NCBI RefSeq assembly: GCF_947496385.1
Contig: NZ_CANMCP010000007.1
Span: forward strand, 1 to 64,000
Reading direction: 5' to 3'
Length of the DNA stretch: 64,000 nt
Source of the DNA: an uncultured Croceicoccus sp.
Lineage (GTDB): Bacteria > Pseudomonadota > Alphaproteobacteria > Sphingomonadales > Sphingomonadaceae
Part shown: in pieces, positions 52,966-62,484 of the stretch
Layout: each line of letters starts with the position of its first letter
Position numbering within the stretch: position 1 is the first letter of the stretch
Position numbers and translations under genes: made by a program
The notes under the pieces: model-generated
What the model saw: the letters and a program-made list of their open reading frames with translations, nothing else
Databases searched by the model: none
Told to the model about the DNA's origin: nothing

Positions 52966-55348
52966 TCTTGGGAACTTCACCCGCGGCAGCCAGCTCTTGG
53001 GGCACTTCGGATTCATGTTTGCCGCAGGGCTAAAATGGCCGATTATTATCGCCGCCGTCGCGTTTGGCGCGTTGGCCTCGTGGCTGGTCGCGCATGGCCT
53101 CGACGACCACCATATCTACCTCGTCTGGATGCGGATCTATGCCATGGGCTACATGTTCATGGAGTTCGATCCCGCCAAGACCGTGAGCATGGAAACGGTG
53201 TTCGGCGGCACCTTCCAGCTCCCAATCTCGCGCGTCGAAACCTACCCGCCGGTGGTGCGCGCGTGGGACACGATGCTGGACCTTGTCGGGACCGCATTTG
53301 CCTGGACCATGTTCGCGCTCGTGCCTGTCTTCGCGCTGTTCTACTGGATCGCCGAGCGCTTCGGCAGCCACTCGAAGGAACGCCGCCACGAGCGCGGTGC
53401 ATCGCTGGTTCCACTGGCGGAATTGACCCGTGACATCCGTGACCACAACCGCGCCGAACGCCGCTGCGAGCTGATCGAGACGTTGGGCTGGCGCCGCCAT
53501 CTGTGCCTGCCGTCCGAGCTGCAGGAGGTGCTGCCCTACCGCCCATCGCATATCGCGAAGCTTTCCTATCCCTGGCGGCTCGAACAGAGCCATGCGATGC
53601 TTATCGGTACCACCGGCATGGGCAAGACCGTGGCGCTGTCCGAGATGGTGGAAGAGGCGCGCGAGCGCCGACAACGCGCGGTCATCTTCGATCTGACCGG
53701 TGCCTTCATCGAGCATTTCTACGACCCCGACCGCGACGTCATCCTGAACCCATTGGATGCCCGCTGTCCGCGCTGGAACATCTTCGACGAATGCCGCTCC
53801 GAAGGAGAATTCTGGGCCGCGTCGGAAGCGCTCGTGCCGCATGACGGCGGCGGTGAAGCCCAGTTCTGGGTCATTGCGGCGCGCGCGCTGTTCGTCGAGT
53901 TCTGCCTCAAACTGGTGGAAGCGGGCGATGCCAGCAACGAGGCCTTGGCGCGGCGGTTGATGAGCGCAGACCTCGCCAAGGTCCACGCCATGCTGCGCGG
54001 GACGATCGCCGATCCGATTACCGCGCCCGAGGCCGCGCGCATGGCGGAATCGGTGCGCGCCGTGTTCAACGTCAATGCCCGCGCGCTGAAGCTTCTGCCG
54101 CGCGAAGGCGCGCACTTCTCGATCCGCGAATGGGTCGAAGAGGACGATGGCGAGGGCGGCTTCGTGTTCCTCTCGGCGCGTTATGTCGACCTCAGCGTCT
54201 GCACCCAACTGCTCACACTCTGGCTCGATCTTGCCATGAACACGCTGATGACGACGGCGCGGTCAAACGATCTCAAGATGTGGTTCTTCATCGACGAACT
54301 GGGGGCGCTCCACCGTCTTCCCGCACTCGAAACCGGCCTACAAACCGCGCGCAACTATGGCGGCGCGATCGTCACCGGAATCCATGCCTATGCCAAGCTG
54401 CAGGAGGTCTACGGTGAGCATATGGCCGAGACCTTGTCGTCGCTCGCCAAGACCAAGCTGATCCTCGGCACCGGTGATTACAAGACCGCGACCTGGTGCT
54501 CCGAAGCCATCGGTCATGCCGAAGTCACCGACAAGGACGAGGCGCATACCTATGCCTACAACAATGCGCGCGATGCGGTCAGCCTGACGCCGAGAAAGCA
54601 CATCGAGGCGCTGGTCCTGCCCGACCAGTTGAAGGACATGCCGAGTCTCACCGGCTTTATTAAATTCCCCGACGGGTTTCCCGCAGCGCCGGTCACGCTG
54701 GTCCCAACAAAGCGCGTGCGATGCGCCGAAGGTTTTGTTCCTCGCGTCGAAAATCGGGCATCGGCGACAGCTCGGAAGACGACCGGTACGAGCGGCAAAC
54801 CCGTTGCTCCCGGCGTGGCCAATACAGGTGAACATCCCTCGTCGAACGACGACGGGGTCGGCAAGCCGAGCGTACCGAGAGAGAGCGCATCGAAGCAAGG
54901 CGAACTGCAATTCGGTGACAGCTACGAGGATAGCCGCAAGGGTGAGGTAGGCACACGCGAAAATCGCACCGTGCAACAAGTCGATCCCTTCGATGCTGGC
55001 AACCGTGCGGGCGTGCGGGTGGGGAAGGATGCCGTCGATCGCACGGCATCGGGCACGCCGGACGCGGGACTTTCCGATGGACGCCAGCCAGGCCCCGAAC
55101 CGAAGCTGGCAAACAGGGCGACGCGAGCCGACGGGGCACGGGAAGGCGAGCGCGAGGTGCCTGATGCATCCCGGCCCGACCGCGCCACCAGAGCCGATGG
55201 ACTCAAGGGTGAGCGCGCCAACGATGCACGACCGGATGGGCGCATGCAGCGCGATGCGCGGCGCATCGTCCTCGAGGAAGGGCTCGGCGACCCGGGCGGG
55301 AAAGCCAGCGATGCGCCGCCGCTCGACGATTTCGATTTCGACATTTGA
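52955..55348 (+). CDS. traD: Type IV coupling protein TraD
   Basis: Conjugation coupling ATPase of 797 aa. Two or more N-terminal helices (WPIIIAAVAFGALASWLVAHGL; TAFAWTMFALVPVFALFYW) anchor it; then the AAA+ domain with Walker A in IGTTGMGKTVAL (~residue 218) and Walker B in MWFFIDELGAL (~445). The TraD-type segment ...TGIHAYAKLQEVYG is present. The C-terminal ~180 residues are disordered and charged, and end in DFDFDI, a probable docking tail. GGGAGG before the ATG. 35 bases before the relaxase gene. Confidence 0.9.
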   Translation: MKRNLGNFTRGSQLLGHFGFMFAAGLKWPIIIAAVAFGALASWLVAHGLDDHHIYLVWMRIYAMGYMFMEFDPAKTVSMETVFGGTFQLPISRVETYPPVVRAWDTMLDLVGTAFAWTMFALVPVFALFYWIAERFGSHSKERRHERGASLVPLAELTRDIRDHNRAERRCELIETLGWRRHLCLPSELQEVLPYRPSHIAKLSYPWRLEQSHAMLIGTTGMGKTVALSEMVEEARERRQRAVIFDLTGAFIEHFYDPDRDVILNPLDARCPRWNIFDECRSEGEFWAASEALVPHDGGGEAQFWVIAARALFVEFCLKLVEAGDASNEALARRLMSADLAKVHAMLRGTIADPITAPEAARMAESVRAVFNVNARALKLLPREGAHFSIREWVEEDDGEGGFVFLSARYVDLSVCTQLLTLWLDLAMNTLMTTARSNDLKMWFFIDELGALHRLPALETGLQTARNYGGAIVTGIHAYAKLQEVYGEHMAETLSSLAKTKLILGTGDYKTATWCSEAIGHAEVTDKDEAHTYAYNNARDAVSLTPRKHIEALVLPDQLKDMPSLTGFIKFPDGFPAAPVTLVPTKRVRCAEGFVPRVENRASATARKTTGTSGKPVAPGVANTGEHPSSNDDGVGKPSVPRESASKQGELQFGDSYEDSRKGEVGTRENRTVQQVDPFDAGNRAGVRVGKDAVDRTASGTPDAGLSDGRQPGPEPKLANRATRADGAREGEREVPDASRPDRATRADGLKGERANDARPDGRMQRDARRIVLEEGLGDPGGKASDAPPLDDFDFDI

Positions 55349-55383
55349 TGACGCCGGAGGGGACCCGGAAAGGGTGATGACCC

Positions 55384-58325
55384 ATGCTCTCGCTTGCCAA
55401 TGTCCGGACCGCCTCGGGTGCTGCCGGCTACTTCGCCAAGGACAATTACTACACCCGCGCCGATGCCGACCGCACGGGCGAATGGTTCGGCGAAGGCGCG
55501 GCAGCGCTGGGCCTCAAGGGCACCGTCGATGCCAGGACCTTCGAGGAAGTTTTGAAAGGGAATCTCCCCGACGGATCCCGCGTCGGCAGCGATAACCGCT
55601 ATCACCGCGCGGGCACCGACCTGACCTTTTCGCTCCCCAAGAGCTGGTCGATCCTCGCCTTGGTCGGCGGCGACAGCCGCATTCTCGATGCCTATGCCGG
55701 TGCGGTGAAGGAGAGCCTGGCCTGGGCCGAGAAGAACCTTGCCGAGACCCGCCTCCAGCATAAGGCCAAGGAGAAAATCGTCCAGACCGGTAATCTTGTC
55801 GCCGCGCTGTTCCGGCACGACACCAACCGCAACCAGGAACCCCAGGCGCATGTCCATGCGGTCATCGCTAATGTCACCCAGGGCCCCGACGGCAAGTGGC
55901 GCGCGCTTCGCAACGACAAGCTCTGGGAGCATCATACGCTCTTGAATGCCATGGCGATGGCGCGCTTCCGGATCGAGGTCGAAAAGCTCGGCTACGAGAT
56001 CGGCGAATTGGGCAAGCACGGGAATTTCGAGGGCGTGGGCGTGCCCAAGGCCGTGCGTGAGGCCTTCTCCACACGCCGTGCTGAAGTGCTCGAGAAGGTC
56101 GCCGAATTGGCGAGCCGGAGCCCCGCCGCGCACGATGCCGCGACGCTGATGACCCGGGCGGACAAGGCGCCGGTCGCCGATCGCGGGGCCCTGCTTGATG
56201 GCTGGAAGGCAAAGGCCGAGGAACTCGGCTTCACCCCGGCGATGTCATCGCGCGTGCCAACGCCCGGGCCGCGACGGAGCTTGGCGAGGAGCGCGGCGCG
56301 CGCAGCACTGTTCGTAATCTCGGCGATGCGATGCGCGCTTTTGCCGCCGATCTTGCCGAGCGCTTGGGGCTGAAACAGGGCGATCCGCTGATCCCAACCC
56401 GGTTCGGCAATCGATCGGTCGAGGATGTCGCCGCGATCCATGCCGTCGCCTCGGCGGTACGCCATCTGTCGGAGCGAGAGGCGGCATTCGATCGTCTCGC
56501 GGTCTACAAGGCCGCGCTGTCGTTCGGGCTTCCGGCGAGCATTCCTGCCATCGAGAAGCGCGTCGACCAGTTGCTGCGTCAGGGCCATCTCGTGCGCGGC
56601 AAGGGCGCCGACAAGGGGATGGTGACGACCCGCGATGCCATTGCAGCCGAACAGCGCATCCTTTCTGAAGTCGAGGCGGGGCGGGGACGGGGCGCGGCGC
56701 TGATGACTCCCGAAAGCGCCGGCGAACGGTTGCAGGCTCTGGCACAGGAGCGCCACGGCCTGACCCTCAATCCGGGGCAGGAAGGGGCGGGCCGGATGCT
56801 GCTTTCCTCATCCAATCGCATCCTGGCCATCCAGGGCGTGGCGGGGGCGGGGAAGAGCACCGTGCTCAAACCCGTTGCGGAAGTGCTGCGCTCCGAAGGC
56901 CGAAAGGTAACGGGGCTTGCCGTGCAGAACACGCTTGTCCAGATGCTCGAGCGCGAGACCGGGATTGCATCGATGAGCGTCGCGCGTTTTCTGGGGCGCT
57001 ATGCCCCTTTGCTCGATGGCGGCGACCCGCAGGCATTGGCCGAAGCGCGCAGCGAGTGGAAGGGCAGCACGGTCCTTCTCGACGAAGCCTCAATGGTCGG
57101 CAACGCCGACAAGGAGAAGCTGGTCCGGCTCGCCAATCTGCTCGAGCTCGGACGCTTCGCCGCGATCGGCGATCGCAAGCAACTGGGCGCGGTCGATGCC
57201 GGAAAACCCTTCGATGTCATGCAGCAGGCTGGCATCGAGACTTCGGGCATGCGCATCAATATCCGCGCGCGCAGTGCCGTCTTGCGCGATGCGCAGCACG
57301 CCGCGCAGGCAGGCCATATCGAGGAAGCGTTGCGGCATCTGGGTGATAACGTGGTCGAAGTTTCTGAAGGTGCGGCGCTATCCGCGGCAGCGGCCTGGCT
57401 CGAACTGACGCCTGGCGAACGCGAGCGCACCGCAATCTATGCTTCGGGCCGGGCTCTACGCGGTGCGGTCAACGAAGCAGTGCAGACAGGGCTCAAGGCC
57501 AATGGCGAACTGGGAGAACGCGCCCTGCCGCTCAAGACATTGTCGCGGGTCAATCTGACCCGCGAGGAACTGCGTCATTCCAAGAGCTATGCCCCGGGCA
57601 TGATTGTCGAGGTCGACCGCCGCCAGCGCGCGCAACACCTCGCTCCGGGGCGCTACAGTGTCGTGGCGAGCGATCCGCACCAGGAACAGGTCACGCTGGA
57701 AAATGTGCGCGGCAGGACGTTCGCGTTCCGCCCCGACAAATTGCGGCCGCAGGCCGAGCGCGATCCTCTGCGGCTCTACGAGATCAAGCCCGTCACCATC
57801 CATGTCGGAGATCGTATCCGCTGGACCAAGACCGATCACCGGCGCGGGCTCTTGAATGCCGACCAGGCCAGGATCGTCGCGATCGGCGAGAAGGCCGTGA
57901 CGGTAATGACCTCGAGCGGGATCGAGCACAAACTGGCCCATGACGACCCGATGCTGGAGCGGCTCGATCTTGCCTATGCCTTGAATGCCCACATGGCGCA
58001 GGGACTGACCTCGGATCGCGGCATTGCGGTCATGGACAGCCGCGAGAAGAACCTGTCGAACCAGCAGACCTTTCTCGTCACCGTCACCCGGCTGCGCGAT
58101 GGCCTCAATCTCTACGTCGATAATGCCCGCAAGCTCGAGGCCGCGGTCGAGCGCAACAGCGGCATGAAGCGTTCGGCGCTCGAGACCACGAAAATGCTCG
58201 GCGCCGCGGCCGCGCGGGGGACCGGGCAGGCCAATGAGACCAATAAGACCAGGGAGGCAGTCGAGGAGAAGAAGTTGCCCCAACTCGAACTTGCGAAGGT
58301 CAAACCGTTCGAGATCGGGATCTGA
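55384..58325 (+). pseudogene. MobF-family relaxase/helicase (TraA/TrwC-type), frameshifted
   Basis: The relaxase nicks the transfer origin and leads the strand out. N-terminal HUH domain: catalytic tyrosines in FAKDNYYTR (residues 18-26) and the metal histidines in QAHVHAVI. The C-terminal RecD-like helicase has IQGVAGAGKST Walker A, VLLDEASMVG and HMAQGLTSDRG. The frames meet at about 56238-56241: the first frame reads EELGFTPA, and the second continues DVIARANARAATELG. One base is missing; restored it gives 980 aa, normal for the family. If real, the helicase half is lost and transfer should fail; a sequencing slip is equally possible. Reinitiation at 56331 would yield a 664-aa helicase fragment. 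Confidence 0.85.
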
Positions 58326-58341
58326 TGTGCGTCATGCGATC

Positions 58342-58545
58342 CTACTGCCGGGTTGCAGGTGCTTCGGTCTCGGTGAGGGTTGCCATGCGTCTTGCGATGG
58401 CCTTCCAGGTCGCGACTCCGTCGCTGTCGCCTGCAAGCGCCAACGCGCCGATCCGTTCGGCGACATGGCGCGGCGCATTAGCCCCTTGGGTCTTGAGGAC
58501 ATGGGCGGCGCAGGCCCACAGTTCGCGGTCGCTGATCGTGCTCAT
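58342..58545 (-). CDS. Small hypothetical protein, 67 aa
   Basis: Helical protein (SDRELWACAAHVLKTQGANAPRHVAERIGALALAGDSDGVATWKAIARRM). It resembles a small family often found next to TraA genes in sphingomonads (probably DUF6961), but that name is from memory. It lies 9 bases after the nuclease-like gene and shares its direction. Confidence 0.7.
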   Translation of the reverse strand: MSTISDRELWACAAHVLKTQGANAPRHVAERIGALALAGDSDGVATWKAIARRMATLTETEAPATRQ

Positions 58546-58570
58546 GGGCTTGATCTATCTTTTTCGGCCC

Positions 58571-58998
58571 TCAACGACAGCGGTGGTTGCCCCAGTAGCG
58601 ATCCCATTTGAGCACCGTGCCGGTTGCCACCATCGCGCAGCTGAGATCCGCGCCCGAGGGCAGCGTGCTACCCAAGCACCTGTGCGGCTGCCGCCGGCCG
58701 ATCCCGTTGACACGCAGCGCATGGGGCCGCTTGCCACAATGACATGGCCGGTCGGCGTCGTGCCGCGCGGGCCACCGAGAATATCGACCAGCGCATCGCG
58801 CGCTGCAATCGCGCTTGCATCGGGGCAGGGCTGGTTCGTGCGGCACGTGCCGTCCATCTCGCGCGCGGCTATCCCGGAAATACGCAGGCGCGGACCTTCC
58901 GCGCACCAGACCGGGCCATCGCCATCCCAGACCCGGGTCGGGGTGCAGGTGAAGGTCTGTCCGGCGGCAACGATCGAGGCGGCAAGGGCAAGAAGCAT
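58571..58998 (-). pseudogene. Exported SNase-like protein, frameshifted
   Basis: Thermonuclease-related secreted protein. Signal peptide (LLALAASIVAAG), then FTCTPTRVWDGDGPVWCAEG and RLRISGIAAREMDGTC, the SNase-like core with Asp/Glu residues. The first frame stays correct to GGSRTGAW; the true continuation TLPSGADLSCAMVATGTVLKWD lies in another frame ending at 58571. One base is missing around 58668-58673 (a GGG run on the coding strand); restored it gives 142 aa. In the unbroken frame the end is nonsense. Common beside TraA in related elements. Confidence 0.72.
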
Positions 58999-59011
58999 GG
59001 GTCCGCGCCTA

Positions 59012-59653
59012 CTACAGCTGCCTTCCGAACCAAAGCACGCGGCCCACGATGTTCACATTGCGCCGGTCGAGGCCGTTCCAGCTCGGATAAGTGGGATTGT
59101 CGCTCGTCACCGAGATCCTGCGCCCGCTGGGTTCGATCGCGATGCGTTTGACCGACAGCGCATCGTCCATGCGCAGTACGTAGATCCCATCACGCAGGCG
59201 TGATTGCCCGTCGCCGAGGTCGACCAGCACTTCGTCGCCGTCGTGCAGCGTCGGTTCCATCGAATCGCCAAGGACATGGATGATCGAGAGGCTCGAGGCC
59301 TTGCTGGCGGTGAGGCGCCTGAGCCACTTCTCCTCGAACCCGAACTGCGAGGACTTGGCTTCCATCTCGGCCAAGGCGCCGTGGCCCGCCGACGCATCGA
59401 CGTCGAGTATCGGAACTTGCACCAGTTCGACCACGGGACCGGACCGGCGGGCAGGGGCGCCCAGCACTTTCTCATCGACCCCGAAGAAGCGAGCGAGCAC
59501 CAACCTGTCCTTCTCATCGAGATGGCGCGGGCTGTTCCGCTTGATGTACTGCTGGATATAGGCCGCGTTGCGGCCCAAGAGGCGCGACACCGAGGAATAG
59601 TTGACGCCCCGCTCCTGGATCAGGCGTTCGAGGTTTTCGCGGGCTTGGTCCAT
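59012..59653 (-). CDS. S24-family (LexA/CI-like) repressor
   Basis: Repressor of 213 aa: N-terminal helix-turn-helix (VNYSSVSRLLGRNAAYIQQYIKR) and C-terminal S24 peptidase with Ser131 (GDSMEPTL) and Lys169 (ALSVKRI). The AG at 89-90 in DASAGHGA is a probable self-cleavage site, so DNA damage (RecA) would inactivate it. It likely keeps the mobile element quiet. Two short palindromes lie just upstream of its start. Confidence 0.88.
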   Translation of the reverse strand: MDQARENLERLIQERGVNYSSVSRLLGRNAAYIQQYIKRNSPRHLDEKDRLVLARFFGVDEKVLGAPARRSGPVVELVQVPILDVDASAGHGALAEMEAKSSQFGFEEKWLRRLTASKASSLSIIHVLGDSMEPTLHDGDEVLVDLGDGQSRLRDGIYVLRMDDALSVKRIAIEPSGRRISVTSDNPTYPSWNGLDRRNVNIVGRVLWFGRQL

Positions 59654-59683
59654 GAGCGTGCGTCCGTTGGGGATCCTACAAGG

Positions 59684-59715
59684 GAATCATTCTAGGAGAT
59701 AGGAAGTCATTCCTA
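59684..59715. promoter_or_regulatory. Candidate repressor operators
   Basis: GAAT-C-ATTC at 59684-59692 and TAGGAA-GTCA-TTCCTA at 59700-59715, about 30-60 bases before the S24 repressor start. Both contain a GGAA(T)-CATTC-like core. The rest of the 59654-60005 gap (352 bases) has lower GC and no convincing gene. Confidence 0.6.
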
Positions 59716-60005
59716 GATTGAACGTAACGGGAACGCAAGAGGTTTCGCCGTAAAGGCATGGAGAGGCCAGAAAGGTCGCAGGGGCATTAAGGTAATATCC
59801 GGAAAATGTATCACAGTTTCGGATTCGGATGTGCTCGCTAACCATTTGACGATAACTGCACATGATATCAGACGTTTTTTAAAGCCGATTGCCCGCTCGT
59901 AGGTCTCGAGGGCAGCGGTTGATGGGGTGTGCAGGCATCTGCCTTCCAGCAGCACTGCCAAATGTCTGGGACAATGGGTGTTCGGAGCGTAAACAGCATC
60001 CCATC

Positions 60006-60557
60006 ATGTCGCTACCGCCCGAATATCTTGCCGCCCTTGGTCCCCTTGCCGACGCTTTTTCTGCTTACGAAAAGGCAACCGGTAGAGAGGCGGTATTGGT
60101 TGGAGGGGCGGCCGCTGCGATCCATACGGACGGAGCCTTCATGTCGGCGGATTTCGACGTGGTCGCAGGCGATGACACTGCCTTTGACTTAGCTATGGCT
60201 GCAGCAGGCTTTGTGGATGACGAAAAGGCCCTGCACGGGCAGGGCGGGTGGTATCATCCAGGTCACCCTCAATTTGCTGTCGAGCAGGTGTCCGGTGGCT
60301 ATTTCGATGGACGCGCGGACAAGGCGCGGTGTCTCAAGCTCACGGTTCGCGACGATGCGGCAATTGTCCTGCCGGCTATCGAAGACATGATTGCAGACCG
60401 GCTTGGTCAGCACGAAGTGGCCGGCAGTGACATGTCCATGCTGGAGCAGGCACGGGCACTCTATGCTCTCGCCGAGGGTTTAGACCTTGCTTACCTCTAT
60501 CGCCGTATAGTCGAAGAATCTGGTAATCCGGCGCATTTGGGGCTATCTGAGGGGTGA
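60006..60557 (+). CDS. Nucleotidyltransferase-like protein
   Basis: Protein of 183 aa. The segment AVLVGGAAAAIHTDGAFMSADFDVVAG resembles the polymerase-beta-type nucleotidyltransferase core (GG ... DxD), with the acidic DFD at about residues 49-51. The rest is helical. Overlaps a 66-aa basic partner by ATGA. Such enzymes occur in abortive-infection/toxin-antitoxin pairs (e.g. AbiEii, MNT); which one, if any, is unclear. Lower GC than the tra region. Confidence 0.65.
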   Translation: MSLPPEYLAALGPLADAFSAYEKATGREAVLVGGAAAAIHTDGAFMSADFDVVAGDDTAFDLAMAAAGFVDDEKALHGQGGWYHPGHPQFAVEQVSGGYFDGRADKARCLKLTVRDDAAIVLPAIEDMIADRLGQHEVAGSDMSMLEQARALYALAEGLDLAYLYRRIVEESGNPAHLGLSEG

Positions 60558-60757
60558 TGAAGACGCTTGAACTCAACGGCTACCTTGCAGGCGTGAAGGC
60601 GCGCAAGGCAAAGCTGGCACCCACTGTCGCGGTGCCGGCGGTTGAGTCCTGCCGTAATAGCGGTGCACGGCGTACTGCCGAAAAGCGGTCCGCGCTAAAG
60701 CGCGCCGATGCCCGTGCAAAAGTTGCAGGCGTGCAGCCCGTCCTCTCAAATTACTGA
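60557..60757 (+). CDS. Small basic partner protein, 66 aa
   Basis: Very basic protein (GVKARKAKLAPTV, CRNSGARRTAEKRSALKRADARAKVAG). Its ATG overlaps the stop of the nucleotidyltransferase-like gene (ATGA). Could bind nucleic acid or act as substrate or inhibitor of its neighbour. No family known. The following gap to 60956 has nothing recognisable. Confidence 0.6.
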   Translation: MKTLELNGYLAGVKARKAKLAPTVAVPAVESCRNSGARRTAEKRSALKRADARAKVAGVQPVLSNY

Positions 60758-60956
60758 TTGAGCGCATACTTGCGGCGTTGATGCATCACGCCGGGGCCAC
60801 TACGCTTGATGTCCTGTCGCTAAAATTCGGAACGAAGGAGTCTGGAAAGCCAGGGTTCTTCAGTCTAATGCCCCATGGCATTTCTCCCTTTATCAGAACG
60901 GGCCACCGGCATGATCCCGCGCTTGAGGCTGCTACGCCGCATGTTATGACGTGCGT

Positions 60957-61183
60957 ATGAAAGCTAGCCTCAAGATCACCAGGATCGGCACTCTGCCGGC
61001 ATTGTCCTTCCCAAGGAACTCCTTGCGAAGCTGCGTGCAGGCGTGGGCGATACTCTTTATGTTACGGAGACGCCGGAAGGCATTCGCCTTACCGCCGCAG
61101 ATCCTTCATTCGCAGCCAGGATGGCTTTGGCAGAAAAGATCATGCGTGAAGACAGATGCATCCTGCGCGCGCTAGAGAAGTAA
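60957..61183 (+). pseudogene. MazE/AbrB-type antitoxin, frameshifted
   Basis: Starts MKASLKITRIG and, after a one-base loss at about 60990 (GGCACT where GGCAACT is expected), continues in another frame as SAGIVLPKELLAKLRAGVGD with the tail ...RCILRALEK. The restored protein of 75 aa is a SpoVT/AbrB swapped-hairpin antitoxin. The Doc-like toxin remnant starts 1 base after its stop. Confidence 0.78.
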
Positions 61184-61184
61184 C

Positions 61185-61372
61185 ATGGCAAAATCATCCG
61201 AACCGGTCTGGATCGAGCCGAGTTGACGCTTGCCATCTATGTTCGGCAACTGGCTGAGCATGGCGGCCCCATAGGTTTGCACGACGCAGATGCATTGGAA
61301 TCGACGCTGGCACGCCCCCGCAATCAATGGGCCTACGACGAGGCGGGTCTGTGCAAACTCGCTGCCGCCTAA
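61185..61372 (+). pseudogene. Doc-type (Fic fold) toxin remnant
   Basis: Begins MAKSSEPVWIEP and, after a one-base loss near 61220, continues LTLAIYVRQLAEHGGPIGLH and DADALESTLARPRNQWAYDE, matching the first half of death-on-curing toxins. It stops after LAAA; the catalytic HPFxDGNKR motif and the second half are gone. So even with the frame restored it is truncated (62 versus ~125 aa). With the antitoxin it forms a dead toxin-antitoxin locus. Confidence 0.75.
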
Positions 61373-61497
61373 CTAAGAGTTGGCTCGATTGTCTACTTCG
61401 CCGGCCATCTTGACCCTTCGCCTTAGGCCAAGTTTCTGCTTACTTTAGCGTATCTTCGCGCTACGCTTGTTGGTGGGGTAAGATCGATGGGGGCAAG

Positions 61498-62484
61498 TTG
61501 AGCGAGCAGAGCACAGAACAAAGCCCGGACTTGGATGCGGTTCTGGCGGCTCTTCGTCGCGACTATTCCAAGCTAGGGCCGAGGATAAGAGAGTTACAGC
61601 ATGAGGTATTGTGTGAGTGCACAGGCGTCACTCTTCGACTGCATTTCCCGGCATTCCGGCAGGGCAAAACTACGGTTCACGAACTGGTGGAACTGGCATG
61701 GCTTCATCTGACCCCTTTCGCGCTGACGCGAAAGGAAATTGATGCAGTGAGAGCGCTGCAGTCGATCTTGCCGTTCGACGATTTCCTGGTAAAAACCACT
61801 CAACTTAATGATGCGGCCGCCAAGCTCTTCATCAAGGCACACAAGGCAACAAACCGGAATGGCGAAGCCGGCGAGCTACTGTTGTACCTCCTGACAGAAT
61901 GGATTTTAGGCGCTCCACAGGTCATCGCGAAGATGACCTTAAAAACCAATCCGCAGATGCCCGTTCACGGCGCGGACGGGGTCCATGTTCGATACTGCCC
62001 CGATACCGCGCGGCTTTTTCTCTATTGGGGAGAGTCGAAAATGTATGGCGACGTCGGTGCAGCCATAATGTCCGCCGCGAAATCGATCGCAAAATCGTTG
62101 GAGCCGGACGAGCTGGACCACGAACTGCAGCTTGTTCAGCGAAATATCGATTTCACAGGATTGGGCACCGAAGGCAAGGATGCCCTTCTGCGATACCTGG
62201 ATCCTCATGAGGAAGAATATAACGAGCGCAAAGACGTCATCACCTGCCTGATCGGCTTCGATTTCGACGGCTTCCAGAAGGCCAGCGCCGCCGGCGACCA
62301 AGGCGCGGAGGATGCCTTTAGAGCGCTGGCGAAGGAGCATCTTAAAGCGGTCGCTCCCAAGGTTGCTGCTGCGCTAGAGGCGGCGGGACTGGAATCTCAG
62401 GATGTGGAGCTCTTCTTCTTCCCGCTCCCCTCCGTCCAGGAATTTCGCGATCTCTTCCAGACCCGGATTGGCTGGCTGCCATGA
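61498..62484 (+). CDS. hamA: Hachiman anti-phage protein HamA (DUF1837)
   Basis: Protein of 328 aa matching DUF1837, the HamA subunit of the Hachiman defence system. A PD-(D/E)xK-like nuclease core is suggested by E179-S-K181 in FLYWGESKMYGDVGAA and D160 in GADGVHVRY. HamA is held inactive by the HamB helicase until damaged or foreign DNA is met. TTG start after GGGGGC; the stop overlaps the hamB ATG (ATGA). No promoter is obvious in the 125-base gap upstream. Confidence 0.88.
   Translation: MSEQSTEQSPDLDAVLAALRRDYSKLGPRIRELQHEVLCECTGVTLRLHFPAFRQGKTTVHELVELAWLHLTPFALTRKEIDAVRALQSILPFDDFLVKTTQLNDAAAKLFIKAHKATNRNGEAGELLLYLLTEWILGAPQVIAKMTLKTNPQMPVHGADGVHVRYCPDTARLFLYWGESKMYGDVGAAIMSAAKSIAKSLEPDELDHELQLVQRNIDFTGLGTEGKDALLRYLDPHEEEYNERKDVITCLIGFDFDGFQKASAAGDQGAEDAFRALAKEHLKAVAPKVAAALEAAGLESQDVELFFFPLPSVQEFRDLFQTRIGWLP

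Larger units (their letters stand above)
32508..59653. mobile_element. Conjugative/mobilizable element backbone
   Basis: The stretch carries replication/processing genes (CHC2-Toprim protein, Sno-type helicase, SSB), ParB, ArdC antirestriction, DUF2493, a VirB1-like transglycosylase, TraD coupling protein, MobF relaxase and an S24 repressor, with cargo genes between them. This is the composition of alphaproteobacterial plasmids or ICEs. No mating-channel ATPase (VirB4) or replication initiator is visible, so it could be a mobilizable element or only part of a larger one. The borders given are those of the outermost recognised backbone genes, not mapped ends. Confidence 0.6.

Noticed and set aside
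59713-59961. An 82-codon minus-strand frame upstream of the S24 repressor
   Set aside because: Covers the operator region, has no ribosome site and no conserved features.
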